64,000 nt of DNA, from NCBI GenBank assembly GCA_040223615.1, contig JAVKFY010000079.1, forward strand, positions 34,749 through 98,748. The letters are read 5' to 3'. The first letter of the stretch is position 1; each line of letters starts with the position of its first letter. The notes beneath the pieces were generated by a model. The model worked only from the letters and a program-made list of their open reading frames with translations. It ran no database searches and was not told where the DNA came from. Shown here piece after piece: positions 1 to 7,460 of the stretch. The DNA comes from JAVKFY01 sp040223615 (GTDB lineage Bacteria; Pseudomonadota; Alphaproteobacteria; GCA-2731375). The translations under genes and the position numbers were made by a program.

Positions 1-486
1 GCGCAGCATGCGCGCCTCTTCGAGCAGCTTCAGCGCGTCCTTCGGCCGGTCGGTCTCGACGAGCACGCGGGCCAGCTCGAACTGCAGCGCCAGGTTCTTC
101 GGATCGCGCTTCGCCGCCTTCTCGATCACCGCCGCCGCCTTGTCGGGCTGCTTGGCCAAGCGCAGCGCATCGGCCGCCTGGCCGTAGATCGTGCCCGGCG
201 GCGTGCGGCCGACCTCGACCCCGTTGGCGGCGATGTTGATCAGCATCTCGGCCGCCTTGGCGTAGCGCCCGGTGCGCATCAGCGCCAGCGCCGCGCAATG
301 CAGGGCGCCGTCGCCGCCGCCGACCGAATGCCAGACCCAGGCCGACTCGTAGGCCTGTTCCGGCCGGTCGCGCACCAGGTCGAGGCAGGCGGCGTACTCG
401 GTCACGTGGTCGATCCGCTGCGCCCCCGCCGGCGTGGCCAGTAGCAGCACAACGATAATGGCCCACGCGCTACTCGCTCTGGACAT
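1..486 (-). CDS. TPR-repeat protein with signal peptide (C-terminus outside window)
   Basis: The visible 162 codons begin with a signal peptide (two charged residues, then a hydrophobic run ending in PAGAQ). They continue with helical pairs typical of tetratricopeptide repeats, including a unit near residues 120-155 with the usual small/aromatic pattern. It looks like an exported or periplasmic scaffold; no catalytic motif is seen. The start ATG lies inside the last codons of the upstream gene (17-base overlap), so the two are probably co-translated. The N-terminal 70 residues align with the same part of the upstream neighbour (shared AYESA, GGGD and HCAAL blocks), so the pair looks like a tandem duplication. 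The gene runs off the left edge and its length is unknown. Confidence 0.8.
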   Translation of the reverse strand, partial: MSRASSAWAIIVVLLLATPAGAQRIDHVTEYAACLDLVRDRPEQAYESAWVWHSVGGGDGALHCAALALMRTGRYAKAAEMLINIAANGVEVGRTPPGTIYGQAADALRLAKQPDKAAAVIEKAAKRDPKNLALQFELARVLVETDRPKDALKLLEEARMLR

Positions 487-1219
487 CCATTTCCTCCAGA
501 TAGGCGCGGGCGGCATCGCCGGCCGGCGTGCCCTCCCAGGCCAGGGTCAGCGCCAGCCAGTCTTCGCGCGCGCCGTCGTCGTCGCCCTTGGCCCGGCGCA
601 GCAGGCCGCGTTCCAGCAGCGCGTTGGGGTGGCCCGGCTCGAGCGCCAGCGCCTTGTCGACCGCCGCGCGCGCATCGTCGACGCGATCGAGATGGCGCAG
701 CGCGGCGGCCTTGAACGCCCACACTTCGGCATCGTCCGGCACCGCGACCAGGGCCCGGTCCAGCGCGTCCAGCGCCTCGGCATAGCGTCCGGCCTCGCCC
801 AGGATGCGCGCCCAGTCGATCAGCAGCCCGGCATCGTCCGGCGCCCGCTCCAGCGCCGAGATCACCGCCGTCTCGGCCCGGTCCAGCCGGCCGGCCAGGA
901 ACCAGGCGTTGGCCGCCTGGCCCAGCACCGCCGCCGGCGACACCTCGCCGCGTTCCTGCTGGCTCTGGGCGATCTCCTCCAGTTCCAGCGCCGCCGCGTC
1001 ATACTGCTTCAGCTCGATCAGCGACAGCGCGGCGCAATGGCGCGCCGCGTCGCCGCCGCCCAGGGGTTCCCAGGCACGCGCCGACTCGTAGGCCTCCCAC
1101 GGCGCCTGCCGCAGCAGCGACAGGCAGGCCCGGTACTGCGCCGCGTGGTCGACCGGCGCGGCGGCCAGGGCCGGCAGCGGCAGCCACAGGGCGAGCAGCA
1201 ATTGAGACAGCAAACGCAT
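470..1219 (-). CDS. TPR-repeat periplasmic protein, paralogue of its downstream neighbour
   Basis: A 249-residue protein with an N-terminal signal peptide (basic start, leucine-rich core, cleavage likely after ALA near residue 20). At least three tetratricopeptide-like helix pairs follow between residues 95 and 215, with the A..L..A(L/I)..P spacing of TPRs (for example ALERAPDDAGLL and ALVAVPDDAEVWAF). TPR proteins are protein-binding scaffolds; the partner is not evident. The next gene on this strand starts inside its stop region and shares its N-terminal domain. The gene diverges from the epimerase-like gene at 1263, leaving 43 bases between starts. The exact function is unknown. Confidence 0.85.
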   Translation of the reverse strand: MRLLSQLLLALWLPLPALAAAPVDHAAQYRACLSLLRQAPWEAYESARAWEPLGGGDAARHCAALSLIELKQYDAAALELEEIAQSQQERGEVSPAAVLGQAANAWFLAGRLDRAETAVISALERAPDDAGLLIDWARILGEAGRYAEALDALDRALVAVPDDAEVWAFKAAALRHLDRVDDARAAVDKALALEPGHPNALLERGLLRRAKGDDDGAREDWLALTLAWEGTPAGDAARAYLEEMDVQSE

Positions 1220-1262
1220 CCGCCTAAGGTCGCGGCCCCGGTCTCATTCCGCAAGGTCCGCG

Positions 1263-2099
1263 ATGTCCGCACGCCTGTTCTGCTTCGGCCTCGGTTACAG
1301 CGCCCGCGCGCTGGCCGCGTTGCTGTGTGTTCGCGGCTGGCATGTCGCCGGCACCGCGCGCTCCACCGATCCGGTCGACGGCATCGTGCCGATCGTCTTC
1401 GACGGCACCGCCGCGATGGCCGACACCAGCGAGTTGCGCCAGGCGACGCACGTGCTGGTCTCGGTGCCGCCGGGCCGCGACGGCGATCCGGTGCTGCGCT
1501 GGCATGCCGAGGACCTGAAGTCGGCGCCGGACCTGCGCTGGGTCGGCTATCTCTCCACCACCGGGGTCTATGGCGACCGCGCCGGCGGCTGGGTCGACGA
1601 GGCCTCGCCGCTGGCGGCGAACACCGTGCGGGGGCGGCGCCGGGTCGCGGCCGAGCGCGCCTGGCTGGCGACCGGCCTGCCGGTGCATCTGTTCCGGCTG
1701 GCCGGCATCTATGGCCCCGGGCGCAATCAGCTCGAAACCCTGAAGGCCGGGCGGGCGCAGCGCATCGACAAGCCCGGCCAGGTGTTCAGCCGCATCCACG
1801 TCGACGACATCGCGGCGGTGCTGGCCGCGTCGATCGAGCGCCCGGCGCCGGGCCGCGCCTACAATGTCTGCGACGACGAGGCCGCGGCGCCGGCCGAGGT
1901 GGTGGCCTTCGCGGCGGCACTCCTGGGTGTCGAGCCGCCGCCGCTGGTGCCTTTCGCCGACGCGACGATGTCGGCGATGGGGCGCAGCTTCTACGCCGAC
2001 AACAAGCGTGTCGCCAACGAACGCATCAAGACCGAACTCGGCGTCCGCCTGCGCTACCCGACCTATCGGGAGGGCCTGCGGACGCTGTCGCGGCGCTAG
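1263..2099 (+). CDS. NAD-dependent epimerase/dehydratase family protein (YeeZ-like)
   Basis: A 278-residue extended-SDR-like protein. The N-terminus shows a beta strand followed by FGLGYSAR, a Rossmann nucleotide-binding glycine turn at about residues 8-15. A later block (LAGIYGPGRN, near 155) is typical of nucleotide-sugar epimerases, followed by FSRIHVDDIA. The region that normally carries the YxxxK catalytic pair reads VYGDRAGG, so the lysine is absent, as in YeeZ-type proteins; classical epimerase chemistry is therefore uncertain. It ends one base before the convergent DUF805 gene. The substrate is not predictable. Confidence 0.85.
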   Translation: MSARLFCFGLGYSARALAALLCVRGWHVAGTARSTDPVDGIVPIVFDGTAAMADTSELRQATHVLVSVPPGRDGDPVLRWHAEDLKSAPDLRWVGYLSTTGVYGDRAGGWVDEASPLAANTVRGRRRVAAERAWLATGLPVHLFRLAGIYGPGRNQLETLKAGRAQRIDKPGQVFSRIHVDDIAAVLAASIERPAPGRAYNVCDDEAAAPAEVVAFAAALLGVEPPPLVPFADATMSAMGRSFYADNKRVANERIKTELGVRLRYPTYREGLRTLSRR

Positions 2100-2100
2100 G

Positions 2101-2517
2101 TCAGGCGTGTTCCTGCAGCGGATCCGGGCCGTACTTGTTCGGGCCCTGGTTGCCGGGGATGAAGATCAGCGCCAGGGCGAAGATCCAGCCGATGAACGGC
2201 ACCAGCACCAGCAGCATGGCCCAGCCGGTCCAGCCGAAGTCGCGGCAGCGTTGTGCGCCGACCGCGATCGACATCACCACCACCACCAGGAAGATCACCC
2301 CGAGCACCACGGTCATCCCGATCGCCATGCCGCCCGCCGCGTCCGGGTTGGCGGCGGCGCCATCGTCCATCATGCCGCCGGCCAGTCCGCCGGCGGCGCC
2401 GAACACGGCGGTCAGCACGATCTCGATGGCGATCACGCCGAGCAGGAAGAACAGGTAGGACTTGCGGTTACGCCGACCGCTGAACTTGAACAGGTCGGAC
2501 ATGACAGGCTTTGACAT
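2101..2517 (-). CDS. DUF805 family membrane protein
   Basis: A 138-residue protein with the DUF805 signature: an N-terminal LFKFSGRRNRKSY segment, several hydrophobic helices, the QRCRDFGWTGW motif near residues 90-100, and a C-terminal pair of helices ending in PGNQGPNKYGPDP. The family is an uncharacterised set of small inner-membrane proteins. A strong purine-rich ribosome site (GGGGGAGG) lies five bases before the ATG and supports this start. Between helices 2 and 3 is an acidic Ala/Gly-rich segment of about 20 residues. The gene is convergent with the epimerase-like gene and lies downstream of the alpha/beta hydrolase on the same strand, 27 bases away, so they may share a transcript. Confidence 0.9.
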   Translation of the reverse strand: MSKPVMSDLFKFSGRRNRKSYLFFLLGVIAIEIVLTAVFGAAGGLAGGMMDDGAAANPDAAGGMAIGMTVVLGVIFLVVVVMSIAVGAQRCRDFGWTGWAMLLVLVPFIGWIFALALIFIPGNQGPNKYGPDPLQEHA

Positions 2518-2544
2518 GGATGCCTCCCCCGAATCGCACCGGGG

Positions 2545-3321
2545 TTATGTTACCATGTTGCACACTTCGTCGACCGTGGCACAAAGGCGGCGCAGGTCGG
2601 CCGGGGTCGAGAGCCGGTGGTCGCCGGCCTTGTTGAAATTCACCGCCACGTCGTCGCCGGCCAGCCGCTCCACGATCTCCAGCGAATAGCGCCACGGCAC
2701 GTCCGGGTCGGCCATGCCGTGCAGGATGCGCACCGGACAGCCGACCGGGATCGGCTTGTCCATGATCAGGTGGTGCCGGCCTTCCTCCAGCAGCTTCATG
2801 GTGATCGCGTAGGGGTCGTCGGCATATTGCGAGGGCCGGTGGTAGACGCCGTCGCGGCGCAGGGTTGCCTTGATCTCGTCGGAGAATCCGTCCCACATCC
2901 GCACCACGAAGTCCGGCGCCGGGGCGATGCCGACCAGGCCGGCGACGCGATCCAGCCGCGCCAGCGCCAGCAGCAGCATGATCCAGCCGCCCATCGACGA
3001 GCCGACCACGACCTGCGGCCCGCCGGTCACCTGATCGAGCACGTGCAGCGCGTCGCCCTTCCAGTCGCCAATGGTGGCGTCGGTGAACGCGCCGCCGGAT
3101 TGCCCGTGGCCGCGATAGTCGAAGCGGGTATATTGCCGGCCGGCCGCGCGGCAGTGCGCCTCCAGCGCCTGCGCCTTGTTGCCGGTCATGTCCGACATGA
3201 AGCCACCGCAGAACATCACGCCGGGGCTCGCGCCGGGCGTGTGGTGGTAGGCGATTGCGGTGCCGTCGGGCGCCGCTAGTATGGCCGGGACATTCGATTC
3301 GGGCCCATTTTCGTCGGGCAT
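2545..3321 (-). CDS. Alpha/beta hydrolase (ABHD10-like carboxylesterase)
   Basis: A 258-residue alpha/beta-hydrolase. The nucleophile elbow is GSSMGGW (serine near residue 105), an acid candidate lies in HGMADPDVPW (near 205), and the catalytic histidine is in AGDHRLS (near 233). The overall pattern (FDYRGHGQSGG, then the elbow, then the terminal GDHRLS) resembles the ABHD10 group of short-chain or glucuronide esterases, but the substrate is not determined. The start codon is three bases from the divergent glycosyltransferase start, so each gene's ribosome-binding and promoter region must lie within the other's first codons or in shared DNA. No lipoprotein or signal sequence is visible, so it is probably cytosolic. 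Confidence 0.88.
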   Translation of the reverse strand: MPDENGPESNVPAILAAPDGTAIAYHHTPGASPGVMFCGGFMSDMTGNKAQALEAHCRAAGRQYTRFDYRGHGQSGGAFTDATIGDWKGDALHVLDQVTGGPQVVVGSSMGGWIMLLLALARLDRVAGLVGIAPAPDFVVRMWDGFSDEIKATLRRDGVYHRPSQYADDPYAITMKLLEEGRHHLIMDKPIPVGCPVRILHGMADPDVPWRYSLEIVERLAGDDVAVNFNKAGDHRLSTPADLRRLCATVDEVCNMVT

Positions 3322-3324
3322 GGC

Positions 3325-4518
3325 GTGGGCGAGCTTCCTTTGAATACGGCACTGGACCTTAGCACCGCAGCCGCGGCGGCCGGAAACCCGCCGCCGGCCA
3401 CCGTGTTGCAGGTGTTGCCGGCGCTGGTCGGCGGCGGCGTCGAGCGCGGCACCCTGGAGATCGCCAACGGCCTGATCGCGGCCGGCTGGCGCGCCGTCGT
3501 CGCCTCGGCCGGCGGGCCGATGGTGCCGGTGCTGGAACACGCCGGCGCGGTGCACGTGACGCTGCCGCTCGACCGCAAGGACCCGTTCGCGATCCGCCGC
3601 AATGTCGGCCGCCTGCGCGACGTGATCGCCGAACACCGCGTCGACCTGGTGCACGCGCGCAGCCGGGCGCCGGCCTGGTCGGCCTACTGGGCCGCCGGCG
3701 CCGCCCATGTACCGTTCGTTACCACCTACCACAGCCCCTATGGCGACCGCTGGTGGAAGCGCGGCTACAACGGCGTGATGGCCAGGGGCGTGCGGGTGAT
3801 CGCGATCTCGGAATACCTGGCCGGGGAAGTGCGGCACCGCCACAAGCTGCCGCCGGAGCGGCTGGTGACGATCCCGCGCGGCGTGGACCTTGCCAGTTTC
3901 AATCCCGGCGCCGTCGGCGGTCAGCGCATCGCCAAGCTGGCCCAGCAATGGCGCCTGCCGGACGACGCCGGCGTGGTGATGCTGCCCGGCCGGCTGACCC
4001 GCTGGAAGGGCCAGGAGGTGCTGCTGCGTGCCGCGGCGCAGCTGAACCGCGCCGATGTCGTGGTGGTGCTGGTCGGCGGCGAGCACGGCGACGGCGGCTA
4101 TCGCGACGAGCTGGAGGCGCTGGCGGAGAAGCTCGGCATCGCCGCGCGGCTGCGCCTGGTCGGCGATTGCCGCGACATGCCGGCGGCGCTGATGCTGGCC
4201 GACGTGGTGGTCTCGGCCTCGACCGAGCCGGAGGGTTTCGGGCGGGTGATGGCCGAGGCGCTGGCCATGGGCCGGCCGGTGGTCGCCTCCGATCACGGCG
4301 GTGCCCGCGAGATCGTCGGCGCGGAAGCCGGCTGGCTGGTCCCGCCGGGCGACGCGGCTTCGCTGGCCGAAGCCCTGGATGCCGCGCTCGGACTCGACGA
4401 TGACACCCGCCGCCAGCTCGCCCAGGTCGCCCGCGCCCGCGTCGAACGCCAGTTCTCGCTGGCGGCGATGCAGGCCGCGACCCTGGATGTCTACCGCGAC
4501 GTTCTTCGGCGGCAATGA
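3325..4518 (+). CDS. Glycosyltransferase family 4 (GT-B)
   Basis: A 397-residue GT-B glycosyltransferase. The N-terminal half carries QVLPALVGGGVERGT, the usual glycine-rich start of bacterial GT4 enzymes. The C-terminal half has LPGRLTRWKGQE (near 215) and the E-x7-E donor-binding block EPEGFGRVMAEA (near 300) followed by GRPVVASDHGGARE. It probably transfers a sugar to lipopolysaccharide or another envelope glycan on the cytosolic face. The GTG at 3325 is used here; a TTG at 3340 is also possible. It overlaps the next glycosyltransferase gene by four bases (ATGA), which indicates an operon. Confidence 0.93.
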   Translation: MGELPLNTALDLSTAAAAAGNPPPATVLQVLPALVGGGVERGTLEIANGLIAAGWRAVVASAGGPMVPVLEHAGAVHVTLPLDRKDPFAIRRNVGRLRDVIAEHRVDLVHARSRAPAWSAYWAAGAAHVPFVTTYHSPYGDRWWKRGYNGVMARGVRVIAISEYLAGEVRHRHKLPPERLVTIPRGVDLASFNPGAVGGQRIAKLAQQWRLPDDAGVVMLPGRLTRWKGQEVLLRAAAQLNRADVVVVLVGGEHGDGGYRDELEALAEKLGIAARLRLVGDCRDMPAALMLADVVVSASTEPEGFGRVMAEALAMGRPVVASDHGGAREIVGAEAGWLVPPGDAASLAEALDAALGLDDDTRRQLAQVARARVERQFSLAAMQAATLDVYRDVLRRQ

Positions 4519-5450
4519 AACCGGCGACCGGCCGCGTCCTGGTCATCAAGCACGGCGCGCTCGGCGACTTCGTGATGGCGCTGGGACCGATGCGGGCGAT
4601 CCGCGCCCATCACCCGGACGCCCATATCGTGCTGCTCACCGGGTCGCCTTTCGCCGACCTGGCGGTGGCCAGCGGCGTCGCCGACGAGATCTGGACCGAC
4701 GACCGCCCGCGCTGGTGGCGGCTCGACCAGATATGGCGGCTGCGCCGGGCGCTGGCCGGCGGCGGCTTCGGCATGGTCTACGACTTGCAGACCTCGGGCC
4801 GCACCGGCTGGTACTACCGGCTATGGCCCGACCCGAAACCGCTCTGGTCCGGCATCGCGGCCGGCTGTTCGCATCCCGATGACAATCCCGACCGGCGCCG
4901 CATCCACACCATCGACCGGCAGCGCGAGCAGCTTCGCCGCGCCGGCATCGCGGACGTGCCCGATCCGGACTTGTCGTGGCTTACCGCCAGTCTGGACGGC
5001 TTCGGCCTGCCCAGGCGCTATGCCGTGCTGGTGCCGGGCGGCGCCGCGCACCGACCGGCCAAGCGCTGGCCGACGTCGCGCTACGCCGCCCTGGCGCAGG
5101 CGCTGGCCACGCGCGACCTGACGCCGGTGGTGGTCGGCGGTGTCGGCGAGGGGGCATTGGCGGGCGAGATCCGATCCGCCTGCCGCGAGGCCATCGACCT
5201 CACCGGCCGCACCGAGATCGTCGAGCTGGCGGCGCTGTTCCGGGGCGCGACACTGGCGGTCGGCAACGACACCGGGCCGATGCACGTCGCCGCCATCGCC
5301 GGCGCGCCGTCATTGGTGCTGTTCTCCAAGGAGAGCGACCCGAAACGAACCGCGCCGCGCGGCCGCAAGGTCAAGGTGCTGCGCAAGGCGGCGTTGAATC
5401 AGCTGCCGCTGGCCAACGTGCTGGCCGAGGTCGACGCGCTGCTGGCCTGA
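4515..5450 (+). CDS. Glycosyltransferase family 9 (heptosyltransferase-like)
   Basis: A 311-residue GT-B protein of the ADP-heptose:LPS heptosyltransferase family. Diagnostic blocks are VIKHGALGDFVMALGPMRAIR at the N-terminus and VGNDTGPMHVAAIAGAP near residue 250, which forms the donor pocket in WaaC/WaaF enzymes. Coupled to the upstream GT4 gene by ATGA overlap, it probably acts in LPS core assembly. Whether heptose is the true donor cannot be decided from sequence. Its last 52 bases overlap the tail of the convergent cation transporter gene, an unusually long tail-to-tail overlap. Confidence 0.92.
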   Translation: MKPATGRVLVIKHGALGDFVMALGPMRAIRAHHPDAHIVLLTGSPFADLAVASGVADEIWTDDRPRWWRLDQIWRLRRALAGGGFGMVYDLQTSGRTGWYYRLWPDPKPLWSGIAAGCSHPDDNPDRRRIHTIDRQREQLRRAGIADVPDPDLSWLTASLDGFGLPRRYAVLVPGGAAHRPAKRWPTSRYAALAQALATRDLTPVVVGGVGEGALAGEIRSACREAIDLTGRTEIVELAALFRGATLAVGNDTGPMHVAAIAGAPSLVLFSKESDPKRTAPRGRKVKVLRKAALNQLPLANVLAEVDALLA

Positions 5451-6049
5451 AGCTCGGCGCCGGCCTGTCGCAGGATCTGCACCGCCGACCAGGTGAACAG
5501 GCCGGCCATGCCGAGCGCCACCACCAGGTCGGGCCAGGCCGTGGCGCTGCCCCACACGCCGGCCGCCGCGATCAGCACCGCGACATTGCCGATCGCGTCG
5601 TTGCGGCTGCACAGCCAGACCGAGCGCACGTTGGCGTCGCCCTGCTGCCAGCGCATCAGCAGCAGCACGCTGGTCAGGTTGGCAGCCAGCGCCATGAACC
5701 CGACCACGCCCATGGTCGGCGCGTGCGGCTGGCCTGGGCCAAGGAAGGCGTGGAGCGTCGTGCCCAGCACCCAGGCCGCCATCGCCAGCAGGCTCACGCC
5801 CTTGGCCAGCGCCGCTCGCGCCCGCCACACCGGCGCCAATCCGATCACCGCCAGCGACAGGCCGTAGGTCAGCCCGTCGCCCAGGAAGTCGAGCGCGTCG
5901 GCCTGCAGGCTGCGGCTGTCGGCGAATGCGCCGGCGCCGATCTCGAGCGCGAACATCGCCAGGTTGATCGCGACCACGATCCACAACACGCGGCGATAGC
6001 GCGGGTCGGCGCCGGTGAAATTCTGCTCACCGTGGCAACAGGCGGACAT
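5399..6049 (-). CDS. Cation diffusion facilitator-type metal exporter
   Basis: A 216-residue membrane protein of the cation-diffusion-facilitator superfamily without the long cytoplasmic domain. The N-terminus is Cys/His-rich (MSACCHGEQ). The helix-2 block SLQADALDFLGDG and the later NDAIGNVAVL carry the acidic metal-site residues expected of CDF helices 2 and 5. It probably exports a divalent metal by proton antiport. The start is set at 6049, not the in-frame ATG at 6100, because the MerR-type promoter lies between them. It is divergent from the MerR regulator at 6127 and shares its control region. The C-terminus overlaps the heptosyltransferase gene. Metal specificity is unknown. Confidence 0.88.
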   Translation of the reverse strand: MSACCHGEQNFTGADPRYRRVLWIVVAINLAMFALEIGAGAFADSRSLQADALDFLGDGLTYGLSLAVIGLAPVWRARAALAKGVSLLAMAAWVLGTTLHAFLGPGQPHAPTMGVVGFMALAANLTSVLLLMRWQQGDANVRSVWLCSRNDAIGNVAVLIAAAGVWGSATAWPDLVVALGMAGLFTWSAVQILRQAGAELQASSASTSASTLASGS

Positions 6050-6081
6050 GCCGATCTCCGGGGTTGCGCTGCACTGACCCA

Positions 6082-6112
6082 AACCTAATGTCTCTAGCAA
6101 CTAGAGGTTCAA
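6082..6112 (-). promoter_or_regulatory. MerR-type promoter with 19-bp spacer, for the cation exporter
   Basis: On the minus strand a -35 TTGAAC (6107-6112) and a -10 TAGGTT (6082-6087) are separated by exactly 19 bp, the over-long spacer typical of MerR-activated promoters. The spacer holds a perfect dyad, CTCTAG-CAA-CTAGAG (6092-6106). It reads toward the exporter gene and lies between it and the divergent regulator. Inference: the MerR protein at 6127 binds here and realigns the promoter when metal is present. Confidence 0.75.
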
Positions 6113-6126
6113 GGGGTAAATTTTCC

Positions 6127-6540
6127 ATGCCCGACCATGCCCGCGACCATGGCATCGGCGACCTCGCCCGGCTGACCGAGACCAAGGTGCCGACGATCCG
6201 CTACTACGAGCAGATCGGCGTGTTGCCGGCCCCGGCGCGCACCGCCGGCAACCAGCGCCGCTACGGCGCCGGCGCGGTGGCCCGGCTGCGCTTCGTGCGC
6301 CACGCCCGCGAGCTCGGCTTTCCGCTGGCGGCGGTGCGCGAGCTGCTCGACCTGGCCGACGATCCGGACCGGCCCTGCGCCGAGGCCGACGCCATCGCCA
6401 GTCGGCAACTGATCGACGTGCGCAAGCGCATCGCCGCGCTCAAGGCCCTGGAGGGCGAATTGCAGGACATGGTCACGCAATGCGCCGGCGGCCGCATCGA
6501 ACAATGCCGGGTGATCGAGGCGCTGAGCGAGTCGGCCTAG
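6127..6540 (+). CDS. MerR-family metal-responsive regulator (CadR/ZntR-like)
   Basis: A 137-residue MerR-family protein. The N-terminal winged helix-turn-helix (IGDLARLTETKVPTIRYYE, then GNQRRYG) is followed by a long dimerisation helix and a C-terminal metal-binding loop with cysteines in PCAEAD and CAGGRIEQC. Such regulators repress and activate the divergent promoter by DNA distortion. The start at 6127 is chosen because upstream in-frame codons run into the shared promoter. It stops four bases inside the tail of the convergent M48-like gene. The effector metal is not readable from the loop with confidence; cadmium, zinc or lead are candidates. Confidence 0.9.
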   Translation: MPDHARDHGIGDLARLTETKVPTIRYYEQIGVLPAPARTAGNQRRYGAGAVARLRFVRHARELGFPLAAVRELLDLADDPDRPCAEADAIASRQLIDVRKRIAALKALEGELQDMVTQCAGGRIEQCRVIEALSESA

Positions 6541-7337
6541 CTACAGATCGCCTTGAGCTGTTTCCATTGCAGGTCGTTGAGCGCCGGGCGGCTGTCGGCC
6601 GGGGCCTCGGGCGGTGTCCCGAACCGGCGGTGGTTGGCGAGGAAGCGGCGCTCGCCCATCGACGTCCGGCTTTTGTTGCGGATATGCGCCATGTAGTCGT
6701 CGAAGCCGTGCGGGTTCAGCCCGGCCTCGGTCAGCCGCGCCCGCGCCCAGCTATCGGCCAGCTCTTCCTCTTCGATGCTGAACGAGGTCGGCGCGACGTG
6801 CGCGATGAATTCCGCCATGCGCTCGCGCAGGCCGTTGTGGTCGTCGCGCAGATACAGCAGCACGCCTTCCGGCCCGAGCTGGCGCACCAGCCCGGCCAGC
6901 GCGTGGCGGTATTGCACGTGGCCGACCAGATGGGCCAGCACCGCGGCGACGTCATCGGCATCGCGCGCCTGCTCGATCAGGGTGCTGTGCACGATGATGC
7001 GGTCGCCCGGAACCGGATAGGCATAGGCCTGGGAGTGGTTGATCACCACCACCTCGACCTTCGGCCGGTCCTCCATATGCTGATGCAGGCGATACAGCAG
7101 CGTGGCGATCGCCGCCTGCCCGGCGCGGCTGTCGCACGGCTTGCGCGCGAAGCGGTGCTTGTAGATCAGGCTGTCGCCGAGCGCGAGGCCGACAGACGGC
7201 GGCAGCCGCTGTGCGATCGGCCCGGCCAACGCCTGCGGCCCCTCGAAGACCAGCCAGGCGCCACCGACGATGATGATGGTGAAGACGACCATGATGGCCG
7301 CCATGATTGGCAGCATGGCGCCGCGCGATCCGTTCAT
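6537..7337 (-). CDS. M48-like membrane protein with degenerate HExxH motif
   Basis: A 266-residue protein with one N-terminal transmembrane helix and a domain that follows the M48/Ste24 peptidase layout. The zinc motif expected as HExxH reads HLVGH (near residue 147), so the catalytic glutamate is replaced by leucine while both histidines remain. The downstream helix with the third ligand is recognisable as EEEELADSWARARLTEAGLNP. It is therefore probably a non-proteolytic relative or a decoy/binding protein. A ribosome site AAAGGGG precedes the ATG at 7337; an ATG 33 bases upstream is less likely. The gene is convergent with merR-like 6127 and has its own promoter region toward 7440. Confidence 0.75.
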   Translation of the reverse strand: MNGSRGAMLPIMAAIMVVFTIIIVGGAWLVFEGPQALAGPIAQRLPPSVGLALGDSLIYKHRFARKPCDSRAGQAAIATLLYRLHQHMEDRPKVEVVVINHSQAYAYPVPGDRIIVHSTLIEQARDADDVAAVLAHLVGHVQYRHALAGLVRQLGPEGVLLYLRDDHNGLRERMAEFIAHVAPTSFSIEEEELADSWARARLTEAGLNPHGFDDYMAHIRNKSRTSMGERRFLANHRRFGTPPEAPADSRPALNDLQWKQLKAICS

Positions 7338-7460
7338 GCCCTGCCCCTTTCGGCCTGAACTGATTGACATAAGTCATCCTATTATGGCTGCGTTTTGGTG
7401 TTTTTTCGCTTAACGTGCGACCATTGATTCCGTGCCCGTGAAGGCGACGAGGGACCGCCC

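Noticed and set aside
434..2458. Long open frame (674 codons) over the TPR and epimerase region
   Set aside because: GC-rich shadow frame: arginine/glutamine/alanine-rich translation without motifs, antisense or out of frame to well-supported genes.
7364..7385. TTGACA and TATTAT as promoter of the radical SAM gene
   Set aside because: The two boxes are only 10 bp apart, far from 16-18.
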